NCBI GenBank assembly: GCA_028868375.1 | Contig: JAGWUP010000001.1 | Span: forward strand, 62,001-126,000 | Length of the DNA stretch: 64,000 bases | Direction: 5' to 3' | From: Elusimicrobiota bacterium | GTDB taxonomy: Bacteria; Elusimicrobiota; Elusimicrobia; UBA1565; UBA9628 | Shown: positions 24,945 to 33,731 of the stretch, piece after piece | Numbering within the stretch: the stretch's first letter is position 1 | Layout: each line of letters starts with the position of its first letter | Notes under the pieces: generated by a model | What the model saw: only the letters and a program-made list of their open reading frames with translations | Databases searched by the model: none | What the model was told of the DNA's origin: nothing | Translations under genes and position numbers: made by a program

Positions 24945-26769
24945 GCTTAAAGAGCCCTTCCCGATGCAGCGGCGTTCCCGGCCAACGACGGCCGTCGGGC
25001 AGCAGCAGGTGCGTGACCCCCTGCCGGCGGGCCAGCTCGGCGGCCTTCGCCGGCGTCAAGCGCCGATCGAGCAGGCGCAGCCGCAGGCGGTAATCGTTCC
25101 AGTCCTTGAACGGCCGGAACTCCAGGCCCAGCGCCGCCAGCCGCGCCGCCAACGGCGCGCTCAGCGCCCCGTACTGCATCGCCGAGATGACGTAGTAGTT
25201 GGACGCGTAGACCGGGCGCTGCGCCTCGGCGATGAACGCCTCGGCGCCGGTGACGGTGTCGGAATCAAGCAGGTCGATCGGGGAAACCAGGATCAGAGCG
25301 TTCTGGTCGGTGTGGGTCTTGATCCAAACGGCCATCCGCCGCAGATCATTGGAGGCGGGGCGCGGGGGAACCGGGCGGCGCGCGACGGCGACGAGCGCGA
25401 AGACCGCCGCCGCCGCCAGCACGCCGGCGGTCTTTCTCGTCCCCGGGGAGCGCCGAGCGCTCCAGAAACCGAAGGCCAGCGCCGCCAAAAGGCCGGCGCC
25501 CAACGCGGGCTGGAAGGCCGGCAGGGCGAAAAGGCCGCCATGCAGCCCGAGCGCCGAGGCCAGGCCGCGCCATGCTTGCGGGTCGGCGCGATACGCCGCG
25601 GGCAAGGCCGCGGCGGCCAGCGCGGCGGCGACGGCCCAGCCCCGGCGGCCGGCCAGCAACGCCGCGAGGATGACGACGCCGAATAGCCTCAGCACGAAAT
25701 CGTGGTACGCGGAGCAGGCGAGAATCACGACGAAGGCCAAGGCCGCCTCGCCGCCCGCCTCCAACTGCTCGGCCGCGGCGACGGCCAGCGCCAATTGGCC
25801 GGCGATCTCGATGAAATAGAGGGCGATCCACGGCTGGGAGCGGACCACGAGCAGCCAGAAGCGCTGCGGCGGCCAGCCGCGCATGCAGGCCTCGTAGCCG
25901 CAAGTCCCGAGCAGGGCGAAAAATACGCCGATGCCGATCGACTTCCAGGCCAACGCCCACCAGCGCCGTCCGCGTTGCCGCTGGAGCGCCAGGGCGATCA
26001 GCGCCAGGGCCTCCGCTATGAAAACCCAATCGGCCCAGGCCAACTGGAAGCCGCCGACCACCCACTGAAACAGCGACAGTCCCATGCGAAAGAAGCGCAT
26101 GTCCAGCGGCGCCGCTCCCACGCCCAGCAGCAGCGGCAGCAAGCCGGCCGCTCCGGCGACGATCCTCAAGCCGGCCGCCGCGCGCCGCGCCGGCTGCCTC
26201 ACGCCCCGCCATGCCTCGCCAAGGAGCAGCCAGGGCAACAGATAGATCCCCGGAGTGGCGTGCGCGTAGATCGACGCCTCCAAAAGGGCCAGCGCGGACC
26301 ACGGGCGCTCCGCGGCCAGCGCCAGAAGGCTGCCGAGAAAAAACGGCATCCCCAGCGAGCGGCGCAGAAATTGCAGGTTATACGGGGCGTCGCATAGCAG
26401 CAGCGGCATCTGGGCGCCGATAAACAGCGCCGCCAGGGCCGCGGCTTGCGGACTGTCCGTCAGCGCGCAGACAAGCTCGAAGGTCAAGGCGGTCTGCGCG
26501 GCCCACAGCAGAAGCTGCAGCGCCGCGACCAGGGTCGAGTAGGAGACGAGTCCGGAAAGGCGGTAAAAACCGGCGGCGATCAGCCGCGGCGCGAGGGTAT
26601 AGGGAGCCGCCATAAGCATCCGCGCCAAGGGGTCGCGGCCCAGGCCTTCCGGATGGGCAAGGCATTGGATCAGCAAGCCGATGGGGTTGCCGTCGAACAG
26701 CGCCTGTCGGCAGAGAGCCAAAGCCAACGCCGCGGCGATCGAGAAGGCCAGCCAGGCGCGCTTGCTCAT
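24928..26769 (-). CDS. Polytopic membrane protein, paralogue B of the family at 19906-21804
   Basis: Membrane protein of 613 residues, collinear with the protein at 19906-21804. The shared stretch LAALFIGAQMPLLL-C-DAPYNLQFLRRSLGMP is the strongest common signature, and HATPGIYLLPW and DLRRMAVWI follow in the same order. It probably performs a similar membrane step, perhaps with a different sugar, but no function can be assigned. Its ATG overlaps the upstream GT2 stop by four bases, so the two are co-transcribed. Copies A and B flank the GT4, flippase and osmC-like genes in opposite orientations. Confidence 0.6.
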   Translation of the reverse strand: MSKRAWLAFSIAAALALALCRQALFDGNPIGLLIQCLAHPEGLGRDPLARMLMAAPYTLAPRLIAAGFYRLSGLVSYSTLVAALQLLLWAAQTALTFELVCALTDSPQAAALAALFIGAQMPLLLCDAPYNLQFLRRSLGMPFFLGSLLALAAERPWSALALLEASIYAHATPGIYLLPWLLLGEAWRGVRQPARRAAAGLRIVAGAAGLLPLLLGVGAAPLDMRFFRMGLSLFQWVVGGFQLAWADWVFIAEALALIALALQRQRGRRWWALAWKSIGIGVFFALLGTCGYEACMRGWPPQRFWLLVVRSQPWIALYFIEIAGQLALAVAAAEQLEAGGEAALAFVVILACSAYHDFVLRLFGVVILAALLAGRRGWAVAAALAAAALPAAYRADPQAWRGLASALGLHGGLFALPAFQPALGAGLLAALAFGFWSARRSPGTRKTAGVLAAAAVFALVAVARRPVPPRPASNDLRRMAVWIKTHTDQNALILVSPIDLLDSDTVTGAEAFIAEAQRPVYASNYYVISAMQYGALSAPLAARLAALGLEFRPFKDWNDYRLRLRLLDRRLTPAKAAELARRQGVTHLLLPDGRRWPGTPLHREGLFKLYSLR

Positions 26770-27725
26770 CCGCGCGGCCGGCGCGCGTAGAGGCGGTAGA
26801 GGGCCAGATAGAGCGAGGGAGAAGCCACGCCCAGCAGCAGCGCGGCGCGCCTAAAGAGAGCATGGGCGCTGGAGCCCGGCAGCCGCCGCCACAGGCGCCA
26901 AGCGGCCGAGCGGCAGCCCCCGGAGGCGGCCGCCAAAATCTCGGAGCGCAAGAAATCCGTCTCGGCGAGCTCGCGGAATCTCGGCGAGAGGCTCTTGCCG
27001 GCGCTGGCCAACTCCGGCTCCAGCGAGGCCAAAAACAGCCGCCCCTGCTCGACGTAGGCGCGCATCTTGGCGGGGTCCGAGAGGCGATGGGCCCAATGGT
27101 TGGCGCCGTGGATGCGGTGATAGCCCAGCACTCGCGGGATGTTGGCCAGCGCGGCGTGAAACAGGCAGCGGGCGATCAGATACTCGTCGTACCAGCAGAA
27201 AATCGCCTCCGGCACCGGAAGGACCTTCTCGAGGACGGAGCGCTTGAAGGCCAGCCCGGAGGTCGCCGCGTCCTCGCAGCGCCCGTCTAGGAAATCGTCG
27301 ATCGAATAGGCCCGAGGCCAGCGCGGCAGCGGGTTGGGCAGCGGCCGGCCTTCGGCGTCGACGTCGCGCAGGTAATGCTGGGCCAGGCCGACGCCAGGCT
27401 CGCTCAAGCGCTCGGCCAGCGCGGAGAGCTTGCCGGGCTCGCAGTAATCGTCGGCGTCGAGCAGGCAAAAGATCTCGCCGCGAGCCGCCGCGTAGCCGGC
27501 AGCGAAAGCCCCCGCCTGTCCCTTATTCGTCTGGCGAATCAAGCGGACCTTGTCCCTAAAGGACGCGGCGACCTCGATGGAATCGTCGCTGGAGCCGTCG
27601 TCGACCACGATCAGCTCCCGCTCGGCCTCGGGAAAATCCTGTTCCAGGAGACTCTCGATCGCCTGCCCGAGGAAGCGGCCGTAGTTGTAGTTGACGATGA
27701 TCGAGGAGACGTACGGACGGCCCAT
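26766..27725 (-). CDS. Glycosyltransferase family 2
   Basis: GT2 enzyme of 319 residues. PYVSSIIVNYNYGRFLGQAI starts the GT-A fold, VVDDGSSDDS is the nucleotide-binding motif and CLLDADDYCEPGKL the metal-binding DxD motif. A hydrophobic patch near the C-terminus (LLLGVASPSLYLALY) may attach it to the membrane. ATG 27725 is chosen because it directly precedes the fold and a TACACT box lies 10 bases upstream. The open frame beyond it (to 27800) would cross into the divergent promoter. It heads an operon with membrane paralogue B. Confidence 0.82.
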   Translation of the reverse strand: MGRPYVSSIIVNYNYGRFLGQAIESLLEQDFPEAERELIVVDDGSSDDSIEVAASFRDKVRLIRQTNKGQAGAFAAGYAAARGEIFCLLDADDYCEPGKLSALAERLSEPGVGLAQHYLRDVDAEGRPLPNPLPRWPRAYSIDDFLDGRCEDAATSGLAFKRSVLEKVLPVPEAIFCWYDEYLIARCLFHAALANIPRVLGYHRIHGANHWAHRLSDPAKMRAYVEQGRLFLASLEPELASAGKSLSPRFRELAETDFLRSEILAAASGGCRSAAWRLWRRLPGSSAHALFRRAALLLGVASPSLYLALYRLYARRPRG

Positions 27726-27759
27726 GGCTGGGAGCAGTGTAACAAAGTATAATCCGCCG
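27726..27759. promoter_or_regulatory. 34-bp divergent promoter between two GT2 genes
   Basis: On the plus strand a consensus TATAAT (27748-27753) sits 6 bases before GTG 27760, so transcription would begin at or next to the start codon. On the minus strand TACACT (27741-27736) sits 10 bases before ATG 27725. Neither gene has a Shine-Dalgarno. Confidence 0.55.
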
Positions 27760-28770
27760 GTGCCGGGCCCACTGTTCTCGATCATCCTGCCGACATACAA
27801 TCGGGCCGGGATGCTGCCCGGCGCGCTCTCGACCGTCGAGAGGCAGACCTTCCAAGACTACGAGGTGCTGATCGTCGACGACGGCTCCAGCGACGACACC
27901 CGGGAGGCGGTCAAGCCCTGGACGAGGGACCCCCGCTTCAAGTACAAGCGCTTGGACAAGAACATCGGGAACATGGCCTGCCGCAACTTGGCCCTCGAGA
28001 TGGCGCGCGGAACCTGGATCACGAACATCGACTCCGACGACTTCTGGCTGCTCGACCGCCTGCGGGCCTTCGCGGATTATTTCCAAGCCCGCCCGCAAGC
28101 GGGCTTCGTCTTCTCCAACGGCTACCTGCACCGCTTCGGGCGGCTGATCGGGCTGGCCTTCGATCCCGGCCGTCCCATCCGAGAGGGCAAGGTCCCCGGG
28201 CATTACGCCGTCGGCGAGGAGTTCCTCCCTTACCTGACGACCAACCTGGCGATCCCGCGAGCGCTCTACGAGAAATACGGCCACTACCGCAAGGACATGG
28301 TCATCCTCGACAACGAGCTCTACGCGAGGATGCTGGCCGACGGAGTCGAGGTCGGCGTGATCCGCAAGCCGCTTGCGGTGCGGCGCATCCACGGCGGCCA
28401 AGTCACCCACAAGTGGATCGAGGAATACCCCGAAGCCGTGGAGGCCTTGATCGCCGGCGGCGCCTCGCCGGAGATCCTCGCCTCGGAAAAACGCAAGCTC
28501 GCCCTCCAGGTCGCCGGCTACCTTTGGCGCGACCTGCGGCCGCGCCAGGCCCGCGCCTTCCTGCTCAAGGAGCTCGGCGCGCAAGCCCGCTCCCGCGGCC
28601 TCTACTGGTCGACCTTCCTGCCGCGGCCCTTCCTGGCCCTGGCCAAGGCGCTGCGAGAATGGGCGCTGCGCCTGCGGCATGCCCGCTTTTGGGCCAGGTC
28701 CGAGGAGCGCGCGGTCTACCGCTTGATCGACCCGCTGATCGCCGCCGAGCGCCGGCCCCCGCAGCGGTAG
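27760..28770 (+). CDS. Glycosyltransferase family 2
   Basis: GT2 enzyme of 336 residues. GPLFSIILPTYNRAGMLPGAL opens the GT-A fold, IVDDGSSDDT is the nucleotide motif and TNIDSDDFWLLDRL the DxD motif; the expected C-terminal histidine region is RRIHGGQVTH. GTG 27760 is chosen because a perfect TATAAT lies 6 bases before it, while the longer open frame (from 27691) runs through the promoter. It stands alone on the plus strand, and its final 55 bases overlap the convergent GT4 gene. Confidence 0.8.
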   Translation: MPGPLFSIILPTYNRAGMLPGALSTVERQTFQDYEVLIVDDGSSDDTREAVKPWTRDPRFKYKRLDKNIGNMACRNLALEMARGTWITNIDSDDFWLLDRLRAFADYFQARPQAGFVFSNGYLHRFGRLIGLAFDPGRPIREGKVPGHYAVGEEFLPYLTTNLAIPRALYEKYGHYRKDMVILDNELYARMLADGVEVGVIRKPLAVRRIHGGQVTHKWIEEYPEAVEALIAGGASPEILASEKRKLALQVAGYLWRDLRPRQARAFLLKELGAQARSRGLYWSTFLPRPFLALAKALREWALRLRHARFWARSEERAVYRLIDPLIAAERRPPQR

Positions 28771-29906
28771 AGCGCCTCGTAGGCCTGCGCCACCGTCTCC
28801 AGGCTATAGCGGGCCGCCGCCAGCTCCCGGCCCCGCCGGCCCAGCTGAGCCGCCAGGGCCGGATCGTCGAGAAACCGCCTCAGGCAGCGGCGCAGTTCCC
28901 CCTCGTCCCGCGGCGCGAAGAGCAGGCCGGAGCGCCCCTCCTCCACCGCCTCGAGCGCGCCGCCGACCCGGCTGGCCAGCGCCGCGCAGCCGGAGGCCAT
29001 CGCCTCCAGCAGGGCGTTCGACAGGCCCTCCGAGATCGACGGCAGCACGAAGACGTCCGCCGCCGCGTAGGCCGCCTCGACGTCGGCCATGGGGCCAGGC
29101 ACGCTCGAGCGCTCAAGCGCCCCGGCGCGCTTAAGAGCGCCGCTCAAGGCCTCCCGCTCGGGGCCCGCTCCGACGGCGGCGAAAAAAGAGGAAGCGGGCG
29201 CCTTGCGCGCCTCCTCGGCCCAGAGCTCGGCGAAGCGCGGCAGCCTTTTTTCGGCGGACAGCCTGCCGACATAGAGGAAGATCGTGGCGTCGGCCGGCCA
29301 GCCCAGGCGCCGGCGCAGGGCCGCCTTCCGCGCGGGAGGGACCGGCTTGTAGCGCTCGACGTCGACCCCGTTGGGAACGCGGAAAACCGCCACCGGACCC
29401 AGATAGAGCCGAGCCTCGCCGACCAGCTCCCGCGTCACCGCCACGAACAGCGGGGACCAGCGCGCCAGCGCGCGCAGCTTGAGGCGTCCCGCCCGCGTCC
29501 GGGAGGAGGCCGCCAGCTCCCCGATGCCGGCGCCCCCGCCGAGCTTGACGACGACCCGCTTGCCCAGCAGGCGGCCCAGCAGGGCGGCCGCCACCGCCGG
29601 GGAGCCGGCCAGATGGACATGGATGGCGTCGTAGCGGGAGCGCTGCCGCCACAGAAACGCCGCCAGGCAAGCCGCGAAGCTGACCGAGTCGAGCAATCCC
29701 GAGCCGGCGCGCCACAGCCGCGTGACCGGGACTCCGCGTATCTCCTCGCAGCGCGGCAAGCCCCCCACCCGCCGCGTCGCCACGCTCACTTGCGCGCCGC
29801 GACGGCGCAGCGCCGCCGCCAGCTCCAGGGCCTGCTTCTCGGCCCCGCCGAGGTAGGGATGAAAATTGGCGCTGACCATCACGACCCGCGTCGGCTCGGC
29901 GCTCAC
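28716..29906 (-). CDS. Glycosyltransferase family 4
   Basis: GT4 enzyme of 396 residues. VVMVSANFHPYLGGAEKQALELAAAL is the N-terminal GT-B signature, FRVPNGVDVERYKP and FLYVGRLSAEKRLPRFAEL start the donor domain, and PSISEGLSNALLEAMASG is the EGxxxxxxE-like donor-binding loop. The GTG start overlaps the upstream methyltransferase stop by four bases. It is the last gene of a long minus-strand series that begins with pilM, and it ends by overlapping the convergent GT2 by 55 bases. Confidence 0.82.
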   Translation of the reverse strand: MSAEPTRVVMVSANFHPYLGGAEKQALELAAALRRRGAQVSVATRRVGGLPRCEEIRGVPVTRLWRAGSGLLDSVSFAACLAAFLWRQRSRYDAIHVHLAGSPAVAAALLGRLLGKRVVVKLGGGAGIGELAASSRTRAGRLKLRALARWSPLFVAVTRELVGEARLYLGPVAVFRVPNGVDVERYKPVPPARKAALRRRLGWPADATIFLYVGRLSAEKRLPRFAELWAEEARKAPASSFFAAVGAGPEREALSGALKRAGALERSSVPGPMADVEAAYAAADVFVLPSISEGLSNALLEAMASGCAALASRVGGALEAVEEGRSGLLFAPRDEGELRRCLRRFLDDPALAAQLGRRGRELAAARYSLETVAQAYEALYRCGGRRSAAISGSIKR

Positions 29907-30919
29907 CTGCGGCGCCCCAGAAAGCCGGGCTTCGGCACCAGTCCGTGCGGCAGCGCGCCGACGATGTCGAAGCCGGCCTGGGCGAACCATTGGGCCAGCT
30001 CTTCCTTGGTATGGTGGCTCTGGTAGGGAGGGGAAAGCCAGTCGAAATTCTCGATCAAGCGCACCCGAAAGCTCGGATGCACGGAGAAGGTAAGGTATCG
30101 GAGCAGCGGCACGGCCCCCAGCGCGGCCAGCCCGTGGCAGATGAGATAGGTCAGCCGCCTGGGCAGCCGCGTCGTAACGATTCGCGCCGCGTCGCTCAAG
30201 AACTGCCGCAGGCCGACGACGAGCCAGGCCAGCCGCCGGTGGCGGGCCACCCAGCCGCGATCGGCCCGCAACGGATTGGTGGCGAACTGCTCGTAGCGCC
30301 CGGCCTTGCCGTAGAGCCAGACCGACAGGCAGCCTCCCGGCTTGACCAATTCGGCCACGCGCAGGAAGGCTTCCCGCGCGTCGCAGGTGTGGTGGAGGAC
30401 CCCGTGGCTGTAGACGATGTCGAATTGCCCCGGCTTGAGCGGTGGCCGCAGCAGGTCCGCCTGCACGACATGCAGCTTCGGCCGGCGCGGCGCCTCCTCG
30501 GCCAAGCGCAGCAGGCTGTCGGAGAGGTCCAGCGCCACCACCTCGGCGCCGAGGGACAGGGCGACGACGGAATAGCGCCCCATGCCGCAGCCGGCGTCCA
30601 GGACGCGCTTGCCGCGGAAGGCCTCCGCCGGCAGCTGCGACTCGGCCAGCAGGACGGCCTCGTCCTCCGGCAGGCTGCCCGGATAGCGCTTCCACTCGAA
30701 CGCGAAATCGTCCCTGGTCCTGCGCGCCTTAAGGCCCAGCGCCGCGCCCAGGCGCGGCACGCCCGCTTCCAGAGGATACTCCGCGCCGCAGCGCTGGCAG
30801 GCCAGCCGCCCCTCCGAGATCTCTCGCTTCTCGTCTTGCGGAAGCTCCTCAAGCGCCGAGAAACGCAGCTCTCCCCGGCAAGCGGGGCAAGCCAGCAGCG
30901 GCAACAGCAGCGGCTTCAC
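29903..30919 (-). CDS. SAM-dependent methyltransferase with N-terminal zinc ribbon
   Basis: Protein of 338 residues. The first 60 residues form a Trm112-like zinc ribbon (CPACRGEL at about 11-18 and CQRCGAEYPLEAGVPRL). The middle is a class I methyltransferase: VLDAGCGMGRYSVVAL, then VVALDLSDSLL, and FDIVYSHGVLHHT. The C-terminal part is basic and has a possible amphipathic or membrane-associated stretch. In this setting it probably methylates a glycan or lipid-linked sugar. The GTG start overlaps the stop of the upstream membrane protein (GTGA). Confidence 0.8.
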   Translation of the reverse strand: MKPLLLPLLACPACRGELRFSALEELPQDEKREISEGRLACQRCGAEYPLEAGVPRLGAALGLKARRTRDDFAFEWKRYPGSLPEDEAVLLAESQLPAEAFRGKRVLDAGCGMGRYSVVALSLGAEVVALDLSDSLLRLAEEAPRRPKLHVVQADLLRPPLKPGQFDIVYSHGVLHHTCDAREAFLRVAELVKPGGCLSVWLYGKAGRYEQFATNPLRADRGWVARHRRLAWLVVGLRQFLSDAARIVTTRLPRRLTYLICHGLAALGAVPLLRYLTFSVHPSFRVRLIENFDWLSPPYQSHHTKEELAQWFAQAGFDIVGALPHGLVPKPGFLGRRR

Positions 30920-31908
30920 GCCCTTTCCTTGCGCCCCAGAGCCGCGCGCAGCTCGCCCAACGACAAGCCGACCTGATACAGAAAAACGAGCCCGAGGACG
31001 GTCACGATAATGTACATCGCCATGTGGCAGAACAAGGCGTAGGCCAGCGCCGCGTCCGGGGAAACGCCGAAAGCGACCACGATCGTCTTGACCATGGCTT
31101 CCAGGGTGCCGAAGCCGCCCGGAGCCGCCGGCAGCGCCGCTCCGGCCCCGGCCCAGGATAGGACGAGCACGGAACGCGGATAGTCGATGGCCGCGCCCAA
31201 GCCCAGGGCCAGCGCTCCCGCCCAATAAATCAGGGCGTCGGCGCCCCAAAGCGCCAGGCTCAGGGCGACCGCGGCCGCCGCCTGCCGCGCCGAGCGCAGC
31301 ACCGCGGCGCCGTCGGCCAGCTGGACGATGAGGCGATGCGCCTTCGGCCAGCGCCTCAGCGCCGTCTCGCACCACCCGCCGGCCCGCAGGGAGCCCTCCG
31401 CGGCCGCCAGGGCGGCCAGGGCCGCCACCGCTGCCGCCAGAGCCAGCAGCGCGATGCGCTGGGCCGAGCTGGGAACGAACTGCGGCTGCCAAAACGAAGC
31501 TAGAATGAAGAAAAAGAGCAGCGCCGCGATGTCCAGTGCCCGCTCGACGGCGACGCTGGCCAAGGCCGTCGCCGCGGCGATGTCCAGATCCCTGGCGGCC
31601 AAGAAAGCCCGCGCCAGCTCCCCAAGGCGCAGGAAGAGGACGTTGTTGACCGCCAGGCCGATCGCCTCGAGCTTGAACAACTCCAAGGCCTTGGGGCGCG
31701 CCCCGCTGCGCGACAGCAGGACCTGCCAACGCTTGGCGCGGATCGCCAAGTCGAGCAGGCTTAGGAGCGCGATGACCGCAATCCAGCGCCAGAGCACCCC
31801 CGCCAGCATCGCCTCCAAGCCGGCTAAGTGAACGTTGCGGACGGCCAGCGCCGAAAGGACTATCGTCACCGCGGCCGCCGCGATGGTGGAAGCGGCGCGG
31901 CGCTTCAT
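30916..31908 (-). CDS. Lysylphosphatidylglycerol synthase transmembrane-like protein (UPF0104/AglD-like)
   Basis: Membrane protein of 330 residues with about eight hydrophobic segments. It has the family's two conserved regions: NNVLFLRLGELARAFLAAR in the first half and the glycine-rich PAAPGGFGTLEAM in the second. Members include the membrane half of MprF and proteins placed near polyprenyl-linked glycan assembly. The soluble aminoacyl-transferase domain of MprF is absent. A flippase-like or lipid-handling role in glycan export is plausible but unproven. The ATG overlaps the upstream YfhO-like stop by four bases. Confidence 0.75.
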   Translation of the reverse strand: MKRRAASTIAAAAVTIVLSALAVRNVHLAGLEAMLAGVLWRWIAVIALLSLLDLAIRAKRWQVLLSRSGARPKALELFKLEAIGLAVNNVLFLRLGELARAFLAARDLDIAAATALASVAVERALDIAALLFFFILASFWQPQFVPSSAQRIALLALAAAVAALAALAAAEGSLRAGGWCETALRRWPKAHRLIVQLADGAAVLRSARQAAAAVALSLALWGADALIYWAGALALGLGAAIDYPRSVLVLSWAGAGAALPAAPGGFGTLEAMVKTIVVAFGVSPDAALAYALFCHMAMYIIVTVLGLVFLYQVGLSLGELRAALGRKERA

Positions 31909-33731
31909 GCGGCCGCCTCTCGGCTTAAGATCCAGGCCAGCCAGAAAAGCAGGGACATCCCCAGCCACAACGGCCAGCCGGTGGGCGAGTACCTCAAATC
32001 CAGCTCGAAACGCCCGGCGGCCGCCGGCCGGCGAACGGATTGCAGCAGGCCGTCCCAGCGCGGCAGGGGGACGCGCCGCCCGTTGAGCCAGGCTTTCCAG
32101 CCCGGATAGGACGGCTGGGAAAGGACCAAGCGCCGCGCGCCCTTGGGCCAGGCTCCGCGGACCCGCCAACTCTCGGCGCCCTTCAGATCCAGCGCGGGCG
32201 CGGGAGCGACCGGCGCGCCGGCGGCGTCGACGAAGTAAGCCAGCGGCAGCGCCGTCTTGGAGTGCAGCACCTTCCCCCGGGCGGACACGCGCCAAGCCGC
32301 GCCCAGGCGGTCCGCCTGCGGAGTGCCCAGCGTCGAGAAATAGACCCTGCTGGAATCGGCGGCCGCATGCCCCTCGCTGCGCGCGGCATATTGGGCGTAA
32401 CCGTCCAGATAGAAGGCGTCGTAGCCGTTGACGTTGCGCGTGTGGTAGAGCGCCGTCTTGTCTGGATTGGCCAGGGCGGGGTCGGTGATCAGTCGCTGGG
32501 AAGAGCCTCCCATGGCCAGGGCGAAGGCGCGATTGGGAGCCAGGAACTGGTCGGCTCGTTGGACGCCCAGATAGCGGGCGTCCCGCGCGCAGGGCTCGGC
32601 CAAGCAGAGCAGCAGGACAAAAGCCGCCGCCAAGCGCCCGCGGCGCGCCAGCCACGCCGACCCGGACGCGGCCTCCAGCCACAGGGCCCACAGGGGCAGC
32701 AGCAGCCAGCGCGCCGGCACGCGCAGCGAGGACAGGGGAGCGCGCAAGAAGCGGTAGAAGGGGCTGCCGCCGCCAAAGGCCAGCAGGATGCCGGCGCCGG
32801 CCAACAGGCAGGGCGCCCAGCGCGGGCGCCGCGCCAGCGCCAGAGCGGCCAAGGCCAGGCCCGACCAGCCGAGAAACAAAGTCCGCGTCTCGAAGAAGAC
32901 GGAGGGAAAGCCGGCGAAGCTCCCGTTCATGGGATTTCCCCGCAGCCCCGGCCCAAGCAAGGCGCCCAAGGCGCTCCAGTGAATGGAATAGGCGAAGGCA
33001 TAGGCCCCCGGCCAGGAGCGGCGCATCGAGGCCTCCAGGAATTCACGAGTCGGCAGCCATTGCAGCGCCGACAGCCCCAAGGCCCAAAGCCCCTCGCGGG
33101 CCAGCCGCAGCAACCGCCTCCAGCGGCCGGGCGAGGCCAGCGCGAACAGGCCCATGCCCACCACGTTGATCAGGGCGAACTGGGGGTGGCCCGAAAGCAG
33201 CTGCAGGGCCCAGACCAAGCCCAGCCAGCCCGGCTTGCCCCAAAGCCAGGCCAGCCAGCACCAGGGGATCCAAGACAGGGCGGCGAGCAGCGTCGGGATG
33301 CCCTCGGTGACGCGAAAGATCAGCATCGGGCTGAAGGCGTAGAGCAGCCCCGCGGCCCAAGCGGCCGCCGCCGGCAAGCGGGCCTTGCGCGCCAGCAAGG
33401 CCGCGCCGAGCAGGGCCCAGCAAAGGTGGAAGAGCTGATCCCAGGACAGAGCCAGGGTCAGCGGCAAGAAGAAGCCGAGCGCCGAAACCGGATAGAACGT
33501 CGCCGCCTGGGGATTGGCGGCCAGGGGCAGCCCCGAGAAGACGTAGGGGTTCCACCAGGGCAATCGCCCGCTCTGCAGGGCCTCGACGACGAGGTGGCGC
33601 AGCGGATAGTGGAAGGCGTAGAGATCTCCGAAGTTGGCCGTGGCCAGCCGGGGATTAAGCCAAGCCGGCCACAGGGCCCAAAAGGCCGCGGCCAAGCAAA
33701 CCAGCGCCAGCCGCAGGTCCTTACGCGTCAT
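31905..33731 (-). CDS. YfhO-like polytopic membrane protein
   Basis: Membrane protein of 608 residues with about twelve hydrophobic segments and a soluble C-terminal domain that includes SYPGWKAWLNGRRVP, typical of YfhO-type proteins. The first external loop carries aspartate 36 in NFGDLYAFHYPLR, then LPWWNPYVFSGLPLAANPQ, a signature shared with the gene upstream. YfhO proteins are GT-C-like and have been linked to glycosylation of teichoic or other surface polymers in Firmicutes; the acceptor here is unknown. It is the second of two tandem copies, and its start overlaps the upstream gene by 11 bases. Confidence 0.75.
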   Translation of the reverse strand: MTRKDLRLALVCLAAAFWALWPAWLNPRLATANFGDLYAFHYPLRHLVVEALQSGRLPWWNPYVFSGLPLAANPQAATFYPVSALGFFLPLTLALSWDQLFHLCWALLGAALLARKARLPAAAAWAAGLLYAFSPMLIFRVTEGIPTLLAALSWIPWCWLAWLWGKPGWLGLVWALQLLSGHPQFALINVVGMGLFALASPGRWRRLLRLAREGLWALGLSALQWLPTREFLEASMRRSWPGAYAFAYSIHWSALGALLGPGLRGNPMNGSFAGFPSVFFETRTLFLGWSGLALAALALARRPRWAPCLLAGAGILLAFGGGSPFYRFLRAPLSSLRVPARWLLLPLWALWLEAASGSAWLARRGRLAAAFVLLLCLAEPCARDARYLGVQRADQFLAPNRAFALAMGGSSQRLITDPALANPDKTALYHTRNVNGYDAFYLDGYAQYAARSEGHAAADSSRVYFSTLGTPQADRLGAAWRVSARGKVLHSKTALPLAYFVDAAGAPVAPAPALDLKGAESWRVRGAWPKGARRLVLSQPSYPGWKAWLNGRRVPLPRWDGLLQSVRRPAAAGRFELDLRYSPTGWPLWLGMSLLFWLAWILSREAAA

